Shown here piece by piece: positions 15,262 to 23,206 of a stretch of DNA of 64,000 nucleotides. The position numbers and the translations under genes were made by a program. The stretch comes from Bradyrhizobium sp. Tv2a-2 (GTDB taxonomy: Bacteria; Pseudomonadota; Alphaproteobacteria; Rhizobiales; Xanthobacteraceae): assembly GCF_000472425.1 (NCBI RefSeq), contig NZ_AXAI01000011.1:62001-126000 (forward strand). The letters run 5' to 3'. The notes under the pieces are model-generated. The model did no database searches. It had not been told where the DNA came from and saw only the letters and a program-made list of their open reading frames with translations. How positions within the stretch are numbered: position 1 is the first letter of the stretch; each line of letters starts with the position of its first letter.

Positions 15262-17727
15262 ATGCTGGACGGATATGTAAGCCGTTTTGGGGACCTCATT
15301 TTGCGTGCGGGCGTACACAGCGGAGTTGGCGAGCAGGCGGGCATCGGGCGCGCAAGCGCCCTGGTCGAGCGTCGCCGCGCGCCGGTGTCGCGCCTGGAAC
15401 TGTATCGTCCCGCGCTGATCGCCGCCTGCATTGGCACGCTGTTGTCGCTGGCCGGCGCCATTGCGGTCGGTCAGTGGGAGAACAGGCTCTCGCGTGCCGA
15501 GTTCGAGGGCCTTGCCGAGAACCAGGCCATCACCATCCAGAACGGCATCAACGAATATGTGGGACGGCTGATCACGCTGCGCACCCTGTTCGAATCCGCC
15601 AACGAGGACATCACTCGCAGCGAATACGAGACCTTCAGCCAGCGCCTGTTCCAGGGGCATCCGGGATTGTTGCGGGTCGCCTGGGTGCCACGGGTCACTC
15701 ACAAGGAGCGCGCCGAATACGAGGCCGCGGCGATCGCGGATGGTCTCTCGGGCTATCAGATCAAGACCTTTGCCGACGGCGCGGCGGCGCCGCTCGCCGA
15801 CGTCTATTTCCCCGTCTATTTCTCCACGGAGTCGAAGACCTCTGTCGTCTACGGGCTGGACTATTGGAGCTTCGCGGAACGCCGCGCCATGCTCGAGCGC
15901 GCGCGCGACGACAACAAGGTCGTGGTGTTGCGCACCAAGCTCTACGAATCTCGCAACGGCGCCATTCCATATGGGGTGATGGTCGCGGTGCCGGTCTATG
16001 CCAAGGGCACCTCGCGCACAAGCGTTGCGGATCGTCGGCGTAATCTGAACGGCTTTGTGGTCGGAATTTTCGACCTGCCGCCATTGGTGCAGGCGATCCG
16101 CGCCAACAGCCGGGTCCCTTCCGCCATCGCCATCGACGTCTATCCGCCGCGGCCCGCGGACGGATCCGGCGTCGAGCCGGACTTCTCGAGCGCGCCGCGA
16201 GCGACCATCGCCAGGCGGCAGGGCGCGCCCATTTGGTCGACCGCGCTGAAGATCGGCGACACCTCATGGTTGCTGCAGGCCTCGCCCGCATCCGGCGGCC
16301 TGCACATGGACCATCACTACCGCGCGCTGGCGCTGCTCGCCGCCGGCATCGTCACCACGCTCTTCCTTGCGATCTATCTCGGGCTCTCCAGCCAAAACTC
16401 GCTGCAGCTGTCGCTTGCCAACCGCCGCGTGCTGGAGCTTGCCCAGACCGATCTGCTGACCGGCTTGCCGAACCGCGGCTTCTTCCTGGAGCAGCTGCAG
16501 GAGATCAATGCAGGCGCCGGGAGCGCCGGCTATGCCGTGCTGCTGCTCGACCTCGACCGCTTCAAGAACGTCAACGATTCCCTGGGCCACGCGGCGGGTG
16601 ATGCGCTGTTGCGCCTGGTGGCGCTGCGGCTGCGATCGACGCTGCGCGAAAGCGATGTGCTGGCGCGGCTGGGCGGCGACGAATTTGCAGTGATCCTGAC
16701 CGGCGGCGCCGGCCAGCGCGTGCTGGCAAGCGATCTTGCGCGGCGGATTTCCAAGCTGATCGCCGAGCCCTTCCAGCTGCTCGGCCACCGGGTCGAGATC
16801 GGCACCAGCATCGGCATAGCGCTGGCGCCGGAGCACGGCTTCAACCAGGAGCAGCTTCTGAAGAAGGCGGACCTTGCGCTCTACCGGTCCAAGTCGGCGG
16901 GCCGCAACTGCTACACGGTCTATGACGAGGCGATGTCGGCGGAACTAGAGGCGCGCAACACGCTGGAGAGCGATCTGCGCAACGCCATCGCCAGCTGCCA
17001 GTTCGAAGTGCATTACCAGCCGTTCTACGATGCCGAGACCTGCCACCGCCGCGGCGTGGAAGCGCTGGTGCGCTGGCGCCATCCGGTCAAGGGCCTGATC
17101 CCACCCGACCAGTTCATTCCGCTTGCGGAATCCACCGGCCTTATCGTGCCGCTCGGGGAGTGGGTGATTGCGCGCGCCTGCGAGGACGCGACCGCCTGGC
17201 CCGACGACGTCAAGGTCGCCGTGAACCTGTCGCCGGTTCAGTTCAAGCAGGCCGAACTGTTCGACGTGATCCAGCAAAGCTTGAAGAAATCGGGGCTCAA
17301 GCCGCAGCGGCTCGAGATCGAGATCACGGAATCGGTGCTGCTCGAGCAGGCCGTCGAGAACCACAGCTTTATCGACAGGCTCAAGGGCATCGGCATTTCG
17401 CTCGCGCTCGATGATTTCGGCACCGGCTATTCGTCGCTGCGCTCGCTGACGGCGTTCCCGTTCGACAAGATCAAGATCGACAAGTCCTTTATCGCCAATC
17501 TGAGCAAGCGCCAGGATTCTTCCGCGATCATCTCCTCCGTAGTGACGCTGGCGCGCGGGCTCGACATGTCGATCACGGCCGAAGGCGTCGAGACCACCGA
17601 GCAGCTCGACCACCTGCGCTCGCTCGGGGTGAATTTCGCGCAAGGCTATCTGCTCGGACGGCCGATGCCCGCGAGCCAGCTCGAGGCGCATTTTGCGATC
17701 AGTTACGCGCGGCGGGATGCGGCCTGA
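15262..17727 (+). CDS. CHASE-GGDEF-EAL membrane c-di-GMP enzyme
   Basis: This 821-residue protein has a membrane helix at about residues 48-69, a periplasmic CHASE-type sensor domain (about 80-330, with NGINEYVGRLITLRTLFESA), a second membrane helix (about 355-378), a GGDEF domain and an EAL domain. The diguanylate cyclase motif GGDEF (471-475) and the phosphodiesterase motifs EAL (600-602) and DDFGTGYSS (717-725) are intact, so both making and breaking of cyclic di-GMP are possible. Its CHASE domain suggests control by a small external ligand. The start at ATG 15262 is favoured over the upstream TTG 15229; neither has a strong ribosome site. It stands alone as a transcription unit. Confidence 0.94.
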   Translation: MLDGYVSRFGDLILRAGVHSGVGEQAGIGRASALVERRRAPVSRLELYRPALIAACIGTLLSLAGAIAVGQWENRLSRAEFEGLAENQAITIQNGINEYVGRLITLRTLFESANEDITRSEYETFSQRLFQGHPGLLRVAWVPRVTHKERAEYEAAAIADGLSGYQIKTFADGAAAPLADVYFPVYFSTESKTSVVYGLDYWSFAERRAMLERARDDNKVVVLRTKLYESRNGAIPYGVMVAVPVYAKGTSRTSVADRRRNLNGFVVGIFDLPPLVQAIRANSRVPSAIAIDVYPPRPADGSGVEPDFSSAPRATIARRQGAPIWSTALKIGDTSWLLQASPASGGLHMDHHYRALALLAAGIVTTLFLAIYLGLSSQNSLQLSLANRRVLELAQTDLLTGLPNRGFFLEQLQEINAGAGSAGYAVLLLDLDRFKNVNDSLGHAAGDALLRLVALRLRSTLRESDVLARLGGDEFAVILTGGAGQRVLASDLARRISKLIAEPFQLLGHRVEIGTSIGIALAPEHGFNQEQLLKKADLALYRSKSAGRNCYTVYDEAMSAELEARNTLESDLRNAIASCQFEVHYQPFYDAETCHRRGVEALVRWRHPVKGLIPPDQFIPLAESTGLIVPLGEWVIARACEDATAWPDDVKVAVNLSPVQFKQAELFDVIQQSLKKSGLKPQRLEIEITESVLLEQAVENHSFIDRLKGIGISLALDDFGTGYSSLRSLTAFPFDKIKIDKSFIANLSKRQDSSAIISSVVTLARGLDMSITAEGVETTEQLDHLRSLGVNFAQGYLLGRPMPASQLEAHFAISYARRDAA

Positions 17728-17792
17728 ATCGACATCTCGCCAGCGGGAGAGGTGAGCCGAAACAGCTCGGCTCGACTGGATCCGCCAGCGAG

Positions 17793-18038
17793 CTAACCCA
17801 CCCCGAACGCCTTGAAGGTGATGATCGTGTGGGTGTCCTGGATGCCGGGGAGCGTCTGCACCCGTTCGTTCACGAAATGGCCGATGTCGGTGTCCTTGTC
17901 GACATAGAACTTGACCAGGAGGTCGTAATCGCCCGCTGTGGAATAGATCTCGGAGGCGATCTCGGCCTCGGCAAGCGCGTTGGCCACCGTGTAGGACTGG
18001 CCGAGCTTGCACTTGATCTGGACGAAGAACGGAACCAT
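17793..18038 (-). CDS. Stand-alone Lrp/AsnC-type ligand-binding (RAM) domain protein
   Basis: This 81-residue protein (MVPFFVQIKCKLGQSYTVAN to the end) is a complete Lrp/AsnC effector-binding domain with no DNA-binding helix-turn-helix. Family hallmarks are IYSTAGDYDLLVKFYVDKD and the final IQDTHTIITFKAF. The start at 18038 is set by AAGGAG nine bases upstream; the open frame extends further but the extra residues look like read-through. Such SraA-like domains assemble as ring-like oligomers and may bind amino acids or modulate full-length Lrp proteins. It is transcribed away from thiD. Confidence 0.85.
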   Translation of the reverse strand: MVPFFVQIKCKLGQSYTVANALAEAEIASEIYSTAGDYDLLVKFYVDKDTDIGHFVNERVQTLPGIQDTHTIITFKAFGVG

Positions 18039-18181
18039 CGCGAGCATCTCCTTGACAAAGTTCGCCCCATTATAGCGCCTTGCGGAGGCATGAGGGCAGC
18101 CTTTCGCCCGCCAAAGGGCCAGATTTGGGCCCGTCTGGCAAGCAAACTTGCTGCAATCCGGCGGTCGCGCTATCACACATC

Positions 18182-18982
18182 ATGGCCACGCCTGTCGCGC
18201 TTACCATCGCAGGCTCCGACTCAAGCGGTGGCGCAGGCATCCAGGCCGACCTCAAGACCTTTGCCGCGCTCTCCGTCTACGGCGCCTCCGCCATCACTGC
18301 GCTGACCGCGCAGAACACGCGCGGGGTGAGCGCGATCTACCCCGTGCCGCCCGACTTCGTCACCGCGCAGCTCGATGCGGTGTTCGCTGACCTCAGCGTC
18401 GGCGCGGTCAAGACCGGGCTGCTGGGCGGGCGCGCGACCATCGAGGCGATCGCCGCCGCCTTCGGGCGCTGGTCGCCGCTTTTTGTCGTGATCGATCCGG
18501 TGATGGTGGCGACCTCGGGTGATCGGCTGCTGCCCGCCGACGCGGTCGATGCGCTGCGCACGAAGCTCATTCCGCTCGCCTCGATCATCACCCCCAATTT
18601 GCCCGAGGCTGCCGTGCTGTTGAGCGAGCCGCTCGCCACAAGCGATGCGGCAATCGAAAGCCAGGGCCGGCGGCTGCTCTCGCTCGGTTGCCCCCATGTG
18701 CTGATCAAGGGCGGCCACGGGCACGGCAGCGAAAGTATCGATTATCTCATCAGCGCAAGCAGCACCCTGCCGCTCGCAAGCCCGCGCCTCGAAACCCGCA
18801 ACACCCACGGCACCGGCTGCTCGTTGTCCGCGGCGGTCGTTGCGGGCCTTGCGAAGGGCGAGGACCTAGAGACCGCGGTCCGCAACGCCAAGCGCTTCAT
18901 CAGCGAAGCCATCGCCTCTGCCGACCGCTTTGCAGTCGGGCATGGCCACGGGCCGGTGCATCACTTCCACCGATATTATTGA
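18182..18982 (+). CDS. thiD: Hydroxymethylpyrimidine/phosphomethylpyrimidine kinase
   Basis: This 266-residue protein is ThiD of the ribokinase superfamily. It opens with ALTIAGSDSSGGAGIQADLKTF, which binds the pyrimidine, and ends with the anion-hole/active-site segment NTHGTGCSLSAAV. VIDPVMVATSGDRLL and TPNLPEAAVLL are further family blocks. It phosphorylates HMP twice to HMP-PP, the pyrimidine half of thiamine. The length is normal. The start at ATG 18182 matches the conserved N-terminus. No other thiamine gene or THI-box riboswitch is apparent next to it. Confidence 0.95.
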   Translation: MATPVALTIAGSDSSGGAGIQADLKTFAALSVYGASAITALTAQNTRGVSAIYPVPPDFVTAQLDAVFADLSVGAVKTGLLGGRATIEAIAAAFGRWSPLFVVIDPVMVATSGDRLLPADAVDALRTKLIPLASIITPNLPEAAVLLSEPLATSDAAIESQGRRLLSLGCPHVLIKGGHGHGSESIDYLISASSTLPLASPRLETRNTHGTGCSLSAAVVAGLAKGEDLETAVRNAKRFISEAIASADRFAVGHGHGPVHHFHRYY

Positions 18983-18999
18983 GAGTGGGACCTCTGACG

Positions 19000-19036
19000 A
19001 AAAAAACGCCGACAGCCCTCAACGAGCTGCCGGCGT
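19000..19036 (-). terminator. Rho-independent terminator of the luciferase-like monooxygenase gene
   Basis: Read on the minus strand, ACGCCGGCAGCTCG...GCTGTCGGCGT forms a stem of six plus four pairs with a small bulge, followed at once by TTTTTTT. It lies about 125 bases after the stop of the minus-strand gene ending at 19160. Confidence 0.8.
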
Positions 19037-19159
19037 GCGAAACTCTTAAAAATGGCGCGTACGCCGGTTATGTCGTCCCGCGCCGCAGCATCCTCCTAGC
19101 TCCGGCGGGCGCGGCGGCATAGTTCCCAAATGGGAAGTGGCGCCTTATGAACAAGGCCT

Positions 19160-20188
19160 TCACGCCAGCATGTCCCGCACCATCGGCGCCACTTTGGTCG
19201 CATAAAGCTCGATGCTGTGCATCAGCTTCTCGTGCGGCAGGGGACCTGCCGAGTATTTCAGGTGGAAGCGGGCGAGGCCGAGCGCCTTGGCGGTTGCGGC
19301 GATCTTGCGCGCCACCGTCTCGGGTGAGCCGACATAGAGCGAGCCGTGATCGGCCTCGCGCAAAAACTCCTCACGCCCCATCGGCGGCCAGCCGCGTTCC
19401 TTGCCGATGCGATCGCGCATGATCTTGTAATCGGGCCACAGCTCCTCGCGCGCCTGGTTGTCGCTGTCGGCGACATAGCCCGGTGAATGCACACCGATCG
19501 GCTTCACGCTGCGGCCGAATTCGCGGAGCGCGCGGTGATAGAGCTCGACATAGGGCGCGAACCGCTTCGGGTCGCCTCCGATGATCGCGAGCATCAAGGG
19601 CAGGTCATGATGCGCCGCGCGCACCACCGATTCCGGGCTGCCGCCGACGCCGATCCAGGTCTTCAGCGGAGGGTGCTCGACCGGCGGATAGACCAGCTGG
19701 TTCTTAAGCGGCGGGCGCAGCTTGCCCTGCCAGGTCACCGGCTCCTGCTTCAGGAGTGCTGCGAACAGATCGAGCTTCTCCTCGAACAGCTGCTCGTATT
19801 GCCGGAGGTCGAAGCCGAACAGCGGAAAGGATTCGGTGAACGAGCCGCGCCCGAGGATCACCTCCGCGCGGCCGTTCGATGCCGCATCAAGCGTAGAGAA
19901 GCGCTGGAATACGCGGATGGGATCGTCAGAGCTCAGCACCGTGACCGCGGAGCCGAGTCTGATGCTTTTGGTGCGAGCGGCGATGGCGGCAAGCGCCACC
20001 TCGGGCGCCGAGATCGCGAAGTCGGCGCGGTGATGCTCGCCAAGCCCGATGAAGTCGATGCCGAGTTCGTCGGCGAGCACGGCTTCCTCGATCACATTGC
20101 GGATCGCCTGCGCATGCGACACCGGCGCGCCATCCGCGCCACGCATGACGTCGCCGAAAGTATCCAAACCAAATTCGATGGGAGGCAT
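19160..20188 (-). CDS. Luciferase-like (LLM-class) flavin-dependent monooxygenase
   Basis: This 342-residue protein has the TIM-barrel pattern of the bacterial luciferase-like family: IEFGLDTFGD, LGIDFIGLGEHHRADFAISAPEV, IRLGSAVTVLSSDDPIRVFQRFSTLD and GRAEVILGRGSF. The GEHH segment and the RSVKPIG/SPGYVADS region are typical of LLM oxidoreductases that use reduced FMN supplied by a separate reductase. The substrate cannot be inferred. It is monocistronic and has a clear terminator downstream. The start ATG at 20188 fits the conserved N-terminus. Confidence 0.9.
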   Translation of the reverse strand: MPPIEFGLDTFGDVMRGADGAPVSHAQAIRNVIEEAVLADELGIDFIGLGEHHRADFAISAPEVALAAIAARTKSIRLGSAVTVLSSDDPIRVFQRFSTLDAASNGRAEVILGRGSFTESFPLFGFDLRQYEQLFEEKLDLFAALLKQEPVTWQGKLRPPLKNQLVYPPVEHPPLKTWIGVGGSPESVVRAAHHDLPLMLAIIGGDPKRFAPYVELYHRALREFGRSVKPIGVHSPGYVADSDNQAREELWPDYKIMRDRIGKERGWPPMGREEFLREADHGSLYVGSPETVARKIAATAKALGLARFHLKYSAGPLPHEKLMHSIELYATKVAPMVRDMLA

Positions 20189-20364
20189 TTCACTCGTCTC
20201 TCTGACCGATCCCGGGCGCGATTGCCGCGTCCTGCTCGGTTATGAACCAGAGTTACTTAACGACTATGCCTCGACGGGTAAGGGCGCTCGCGCGAAACGC
20301 TCAGTTTCCGTTTTTTGCCTTTCGCGAGAGAGACTGCACGTCGCCGTTGCGTCGCGCCGCCGGC

Positions 20365-20718
20365 TCAGCCGTGCACGGCCTGCAGCAGATCGGAGATGCG
20401 GTAGGGCTTGGCAAAGACGCAGACGTCGGACGGCAGGGTCGCGCGGCCGGCGCCGGAGACGACGATGATCCGCAAATGCGGGCAGCATTGCCGCGCGAAG
20501 GTCGCAAGATCGATGCCGTTGCCTTGGCCCGCAAGCTCGACGTCAGTCACCATCAGCGTGAGCTCGATACCGGCGCGCGCAATGACGAGCTCGGCCGCCT
20601 CAGCGCTCTCGCACTGAATCACGTCCAGGTTTTCCTGCTTCAATGCGTCGCTTAATACCTCGCGCTGAAGTGGATCATCCTCGACCACCAGCGCCAGCGA
20701 CGGAACGTCCAGATGCAT
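20365..20718 (-). CDS. Stand-alone response-regulator receiver domain (CheY-like)
   Basis: This 117-residue protein is a single receiver domain with no output domain. Visible residues are the acidic pair Glu13/Asp14 in VVEDDP, the phospho-acceptor Asp59 in VTDVELAG, the serine in VVSGAGR and Lys104 in FAKPYR. Such single-domain regulators act by protein contact or in phosphorelays. No histidine kinase is adjacent, so its partner is unknown. Confidence 0.92.
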   Translation of the reverse strand: MHLDVPSLALVVEDDPLQREVLSDALKQENLDVIQCESAEAAELVIARAGIELTLMVTDVELAGQGNGIDLATFARQCCPHLRIIVVSGAGRATLPSDVCVFAKPYRISDLLQAVHG

Positions 20719-20848
20719 CGCGGCCTCCGCTATTCACCTGGGTTAATGCGGTGAGGCCTGCGTGGTTCGCGCGTGCCGACCTGGGGCGCGCTGTGTTCAT
20801 GTGTATACAGAGCCCGTAGGCCCGCGCGAGCATGTCCGCTGAAGTTGA

Positions 20849-21046
20849 TCAGAGTTCGCTGCTTTCACCCTCGGTCGCCTGGGCAGCGATCGCGGCTTCG
20901 ACGTCGGCCGCCATGTCAAGCAGCCGCCGCGACAGCCGCGCGAACAGCTCGCGTTTGCCATAGTCCGTTGCAAGCTTGCTGATGAGGTCGCACTCGGCTG
21001 CATCGACGCGCAGCTTTTCCAATTTTGCTTTCATGTCTCTCATCAT
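20849..21046 (-). CDS. Small protein of unknown function (65 aa)
   Basis: A charged, mostly helical 65-residue protein (KAKLEKLRVDAAECDLISKL then YGKRELFARLSRRLLDMAAD). It has no signal peptide or membrane segment. I recall similar short proteins in Bradyrhizobium but cannot give a function. Three in-frame ATGs lie at 21046, 21043 and 21034, so the exact start is uncertain. Confidence 0.6.
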   Translation of the reverse strand: MMRDMKAKLEKLRVDAAECDLISKLATDYGKRELFARLSRRLLDMAADVEAAIAAQATEGESSEL

Positions 21047-21226
21047 ATCATTACTGCACGTGCCGCGCGGCGAGAGTGTTCAGAAGTGTACACTCGCTGC
21101 TTTGCACAGGCGATTTGGGTGTGTTGGCACCGCTCGTCTGTACCATCGAACGCGCGTGTGCGGGAACATTTGCCGTTGTCCCGCGTCATCTGGTTTCCAA
21201 GAGGAAACCATTCGGAGGAGGACATC

Positions 21227-21313
21227 ATGGGTTTTGGAAGAGGTGCCTTGCTGTGGTTGCTGGGCGTGCCGCTGCCGATCATCCTGCTGCTGGCGCTGTT
21301 CTGGCATCACTAA
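21227..21313 (+). CDS. 28-residue single-helix membrane peptide
   Basis: A very short gene behind a strong GGAGGAGGAC ribosome site. The peptide has a short basic start (MGFGRGA), then a single hydrophobic helix (LLWLLGVPLPIILLLALFW) and ends HH. It is followed 17 bases later by a terminator hairpin, which supports a real independent unit. Function unknown; it could be a membrane regulator or stress peptide. Confidence 0.65.
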   Translation: MGFGRGALLWLLGVPLPIILLLALFWHH

Positions 21314-21330
21314 AGCAAGCGAGTTCTGAG

Positions 21331-21356
21331 AGCGCCGCGAAAAGCGGCGCTTCTCT
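21331..21356 (+). terminator. Hairpin terminator after the 28-residue peptide
   Basis: AGCGCCGC-GAAAA-GCGGCGCT forms an eight-base perfect stem followed by TCTCTTGTG. The T content of the tail is moderate, so termination may be partial. Confidence 0.7.
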
Positions 21357-21420
21357 TGTGTGGGAACAATAGCCCTTGTCGGACATTCTTCCCGCACCAC
21401 GGTTTGGAGGAGAGGAACAG

Positions 21421-21666
21421 ATGCGGAAGTATTTATTTGCTGCAGCGATGATCGGCGCGCTTGCGACGCCCGCCCTTGCGGACGATGTTGGCGTGCATGT
21501 CGGTCCCGTCGGCGCGGGAGTCACAGTTGGCGAAGCCCCGCACGAGCGCGACCACACCACCGTGGTCAAGGAGCGCGAGCCGCGTGATGACCGGACCACG
21601 GTGATCAAGAAGCAGGACGAGTTCGGCAATCGCAGCAAGACCGTCATCCATCACGACAACGACTAG
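21421..21666 (+). CDS. Small exported protein (81 aa)
   Basis: An 81-residue protein with a clear signal peptide (MRKYLFAAAMIGALATPALA) and a mature part of about 60 residues that is very rich in charged residues (ERDHTTVVKEREPRDDRTTV). The start at ATG 21421 is fixed by GGAGGAGAGG upstream. Probably periplasmic; no function can be assigned. A terminator follows at 21676-21713. Confidence 0.8.
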   Translation: MRKYLFAAAMIGALATPALADDVGVHVGPVGAGVTVGEAPHERDHTTVVKEREPRDDRTTVIKKQDEFGNRSKTVIHHDND

Positions 21667-21675
21667 TCGCAAGGA

Positions 21676-21713
21676 GGCTCTGGTCGCGTTGTGCACCGGA
21701 GCCTTCTCTTTTT
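21676..21713 (+). terminator. Rho-independent terminator after the small exported protein
   Basis: GGCTCTGGT and ACCGGAGCC pair over nine positions with one G-T wobble, followed by TTCTCTTTTTG. Confidence 0.85.
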
Positions 21714-21739
21714 GATTTACGATATTTTGGAGCTCTTGA

Positions 21740-21967
21740 ATGAATGCTCTGACAAATGAGAGGTCATCTGTATCGGCGGCCATTCGGCGCGCGATGGAGG
21801 CTTTCGAGCTGGTGCGGGATCGCAGCCCGGCAGAGGTCACGCGTGCGCGGGGGGCGTTGACGCGGCATATCGAGCAGCTGTTCGCGTCCGGCCAGACCGA
21901 CGAAGAGCGTCTTGCCGTTGCCGGTCTCGTCTATCTCAGGTCGCTGCCGGCCGCGGAGCCTGTGTGA
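21740..21967 (+). CDS. Small hypothetical protein (75 aa)
   Basis: A 75-residue, helical, soluble-looking protein (SAAIRRAMEAFELVRDRSPA then EERLAVAGLVYLRSL). It starts 27 bases after a terminator hairpin and converges on the CoA transferase gene with 34 bases between stops. I do not recognise a family. Codon use matches the surrounding genes, which supports it being real. Confidence 0.6.
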   Translation: MNALTNERSSVSAAIRRAMEAFELVRDRSPAEVTRARGALTRHIEQLFASGQTDEERLAVAGLVYLRSLPAAEPV

Positions 21968-22001
21968 GCGGTGGCGCGTCGTCCGTCGCGGGCGGAGCAG
22001 G

Positions 22002-23195
22002 TCAGCCCGGCGTTCCGAAGGCCCCGCTCGCGGCGAACCGCTTGATGGCATCAGGGCCCAGCTTGAGCAGCGAAGCGAGAATGTCGTTGCCGTGCTGGCC
22101 AATCGCTGGCACCTCGCGTCGCATGGCGGTGAGGCCGCCGGACATCTGCCAGGGCGCGTTGACGCCGATGAACTCTCCGGCGCCGTCGGCGAGCGCGGCG
22201 AAGGCGCCTCGTTGCATGAGGTGCGGATCGGTCAGCGCCGCACCGGGATCGCGATAGTCAGCGGCCGGCACGCCCGCGCGCGCAAGCGCGGCTAGGCATT
22301 CCGCCGATGTATGGCGCTCCGTCCATTTCTCCACGATCTGCATCATGGCGTTCCAGTTGGCGCCGCGCGCGGGCACGCTGGCAAAGCGCGGATCCTGGGT
22401 CAGCTCGCTCTGTCCCGTCACCTCGCAGAGGGCTGAGAAATTGCGCGAGGTCACCGGTGCGATCAGGATGTCGCCGTCCTGGGTACGCACAGGACCGTAA
22501 GCTGGGCGCGGCGCTTCCACCGGACATTGCGCTTCCTGCAGCTCATAGACCAGGAGGTTGAGCATGCAGTCCATCAGAGCCACGTCGATGCGCTGGCCCT
22601 TGCCGTACTTGGCGCGCTGGACCAGCGCGGTCTGGATCGCCGCATAGCCGAAAATGCCGCCGAGCACGTCGGCGACGAACACCGCGCCCGCCGCGGGGCG
22701 GTCGCGATCGCCGGCATAGCGCATCAGCGCGCGGTCAAAGCCGCTTTCGGCATGCACGATCATGGCATAGGCCGCGCGCTCGGCGCTGGGGCCGGACTGG
22801 CCATAGCCGGAGATCGAGCAATAGACCAGCCGAGGATTGATCTCGCGCAGGGCGTCGTAGCCAAGGCCCAGGCGATCCATCACACCGGGGCGGAAATTCT
22901 CGACCACGATATCGGTCTGCTCGACCATCTGGTGGACGAGCTTGATTGCCTCGGTGCTTTTCAGATCGAGCGCCAGGCTCCGCTTGCCCGCATTGAGCTG
23001 GCCGAAATAGGTGCTGTGCCCCTCGCGGCAGGGGGCGCGGAGCCGCATGTCGTCGCCTTCGGGCGGCTCGATCTTGATGACGTCGGCACCGCCATCGGCG
23101 AGCAGCCGCGCGCAATAGGGTCCGGCCAGCATGATGGAGAAATCCAGCACCCGCAGGCCTTCGAGCGGCGCCGTTTTCGCTTCCGTTTCCGCCAT
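22002..23195 (-). CDS. Family III CoA transferase (CaiB/BaiF type)
   Basis: This 397-residue protein has the family III blocks LEGLRVLDFSIMLAGPYCARLLADGGADVIKIEPPEGDDMR, GKRSLALDLKS, VVENFRPGVMDRLGLGYD, YCSISGYGQSGP and AVFVADVLGG. It would move CoA between carboxylic acids, activating a substrate for beta-oxidation-type steps. It is the last gene of the minus-strand acyl-CoA operon, 11 bases behind the fused acyl-CoA dehydrogenase. Substrate unknown; the company of dehydrogenases and a hydratase points to catabolism of an organic acid. Confidence 0.92.
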   Translation of the reverse strand: MAETEAKTAPLEGLRVLDFSIMLAGPYCARLLADGGADVIKIEPPEGDDMRLRAPCREGHSTYFGQLNAGKRSLALDLKSTEAIKLVHQMVEQTDIVVENFRPGVMDRLGLGYDALREINPRLVYCSISGYGQSGPSAERAAYAMIVHAESGFDRALMRYAGDRDRPAAGAVFVADVLGGIFGYAAIQTALVQRAKYGKGQRIDVALMDCMLNLLVYELQEAQCPVEAPRPAYGPVRTQDGDILIAPVTSRNFSALCEVTGQSELTQDPRFASVPARGANWNAMMQIVEKWTERHTSAECLAALARAGVPAADYRDPGAALTDPHLMQRGAFAALADGAGEFIGVNAPWQMSGGLTAMRREVPAIGQHGNDILASLLKLGPDAIKRFAASGAFGTPG

Positions 23196-23206
23196 CGCAG
23201 TAACTC

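Noticed and set aside
21331..21356. Attenuator or riboswitch between the 28- and 81-residue genes
   Set aside because: A single GAAAA-loop hairpin with a T-containing tail is adequately explained as a terminator.
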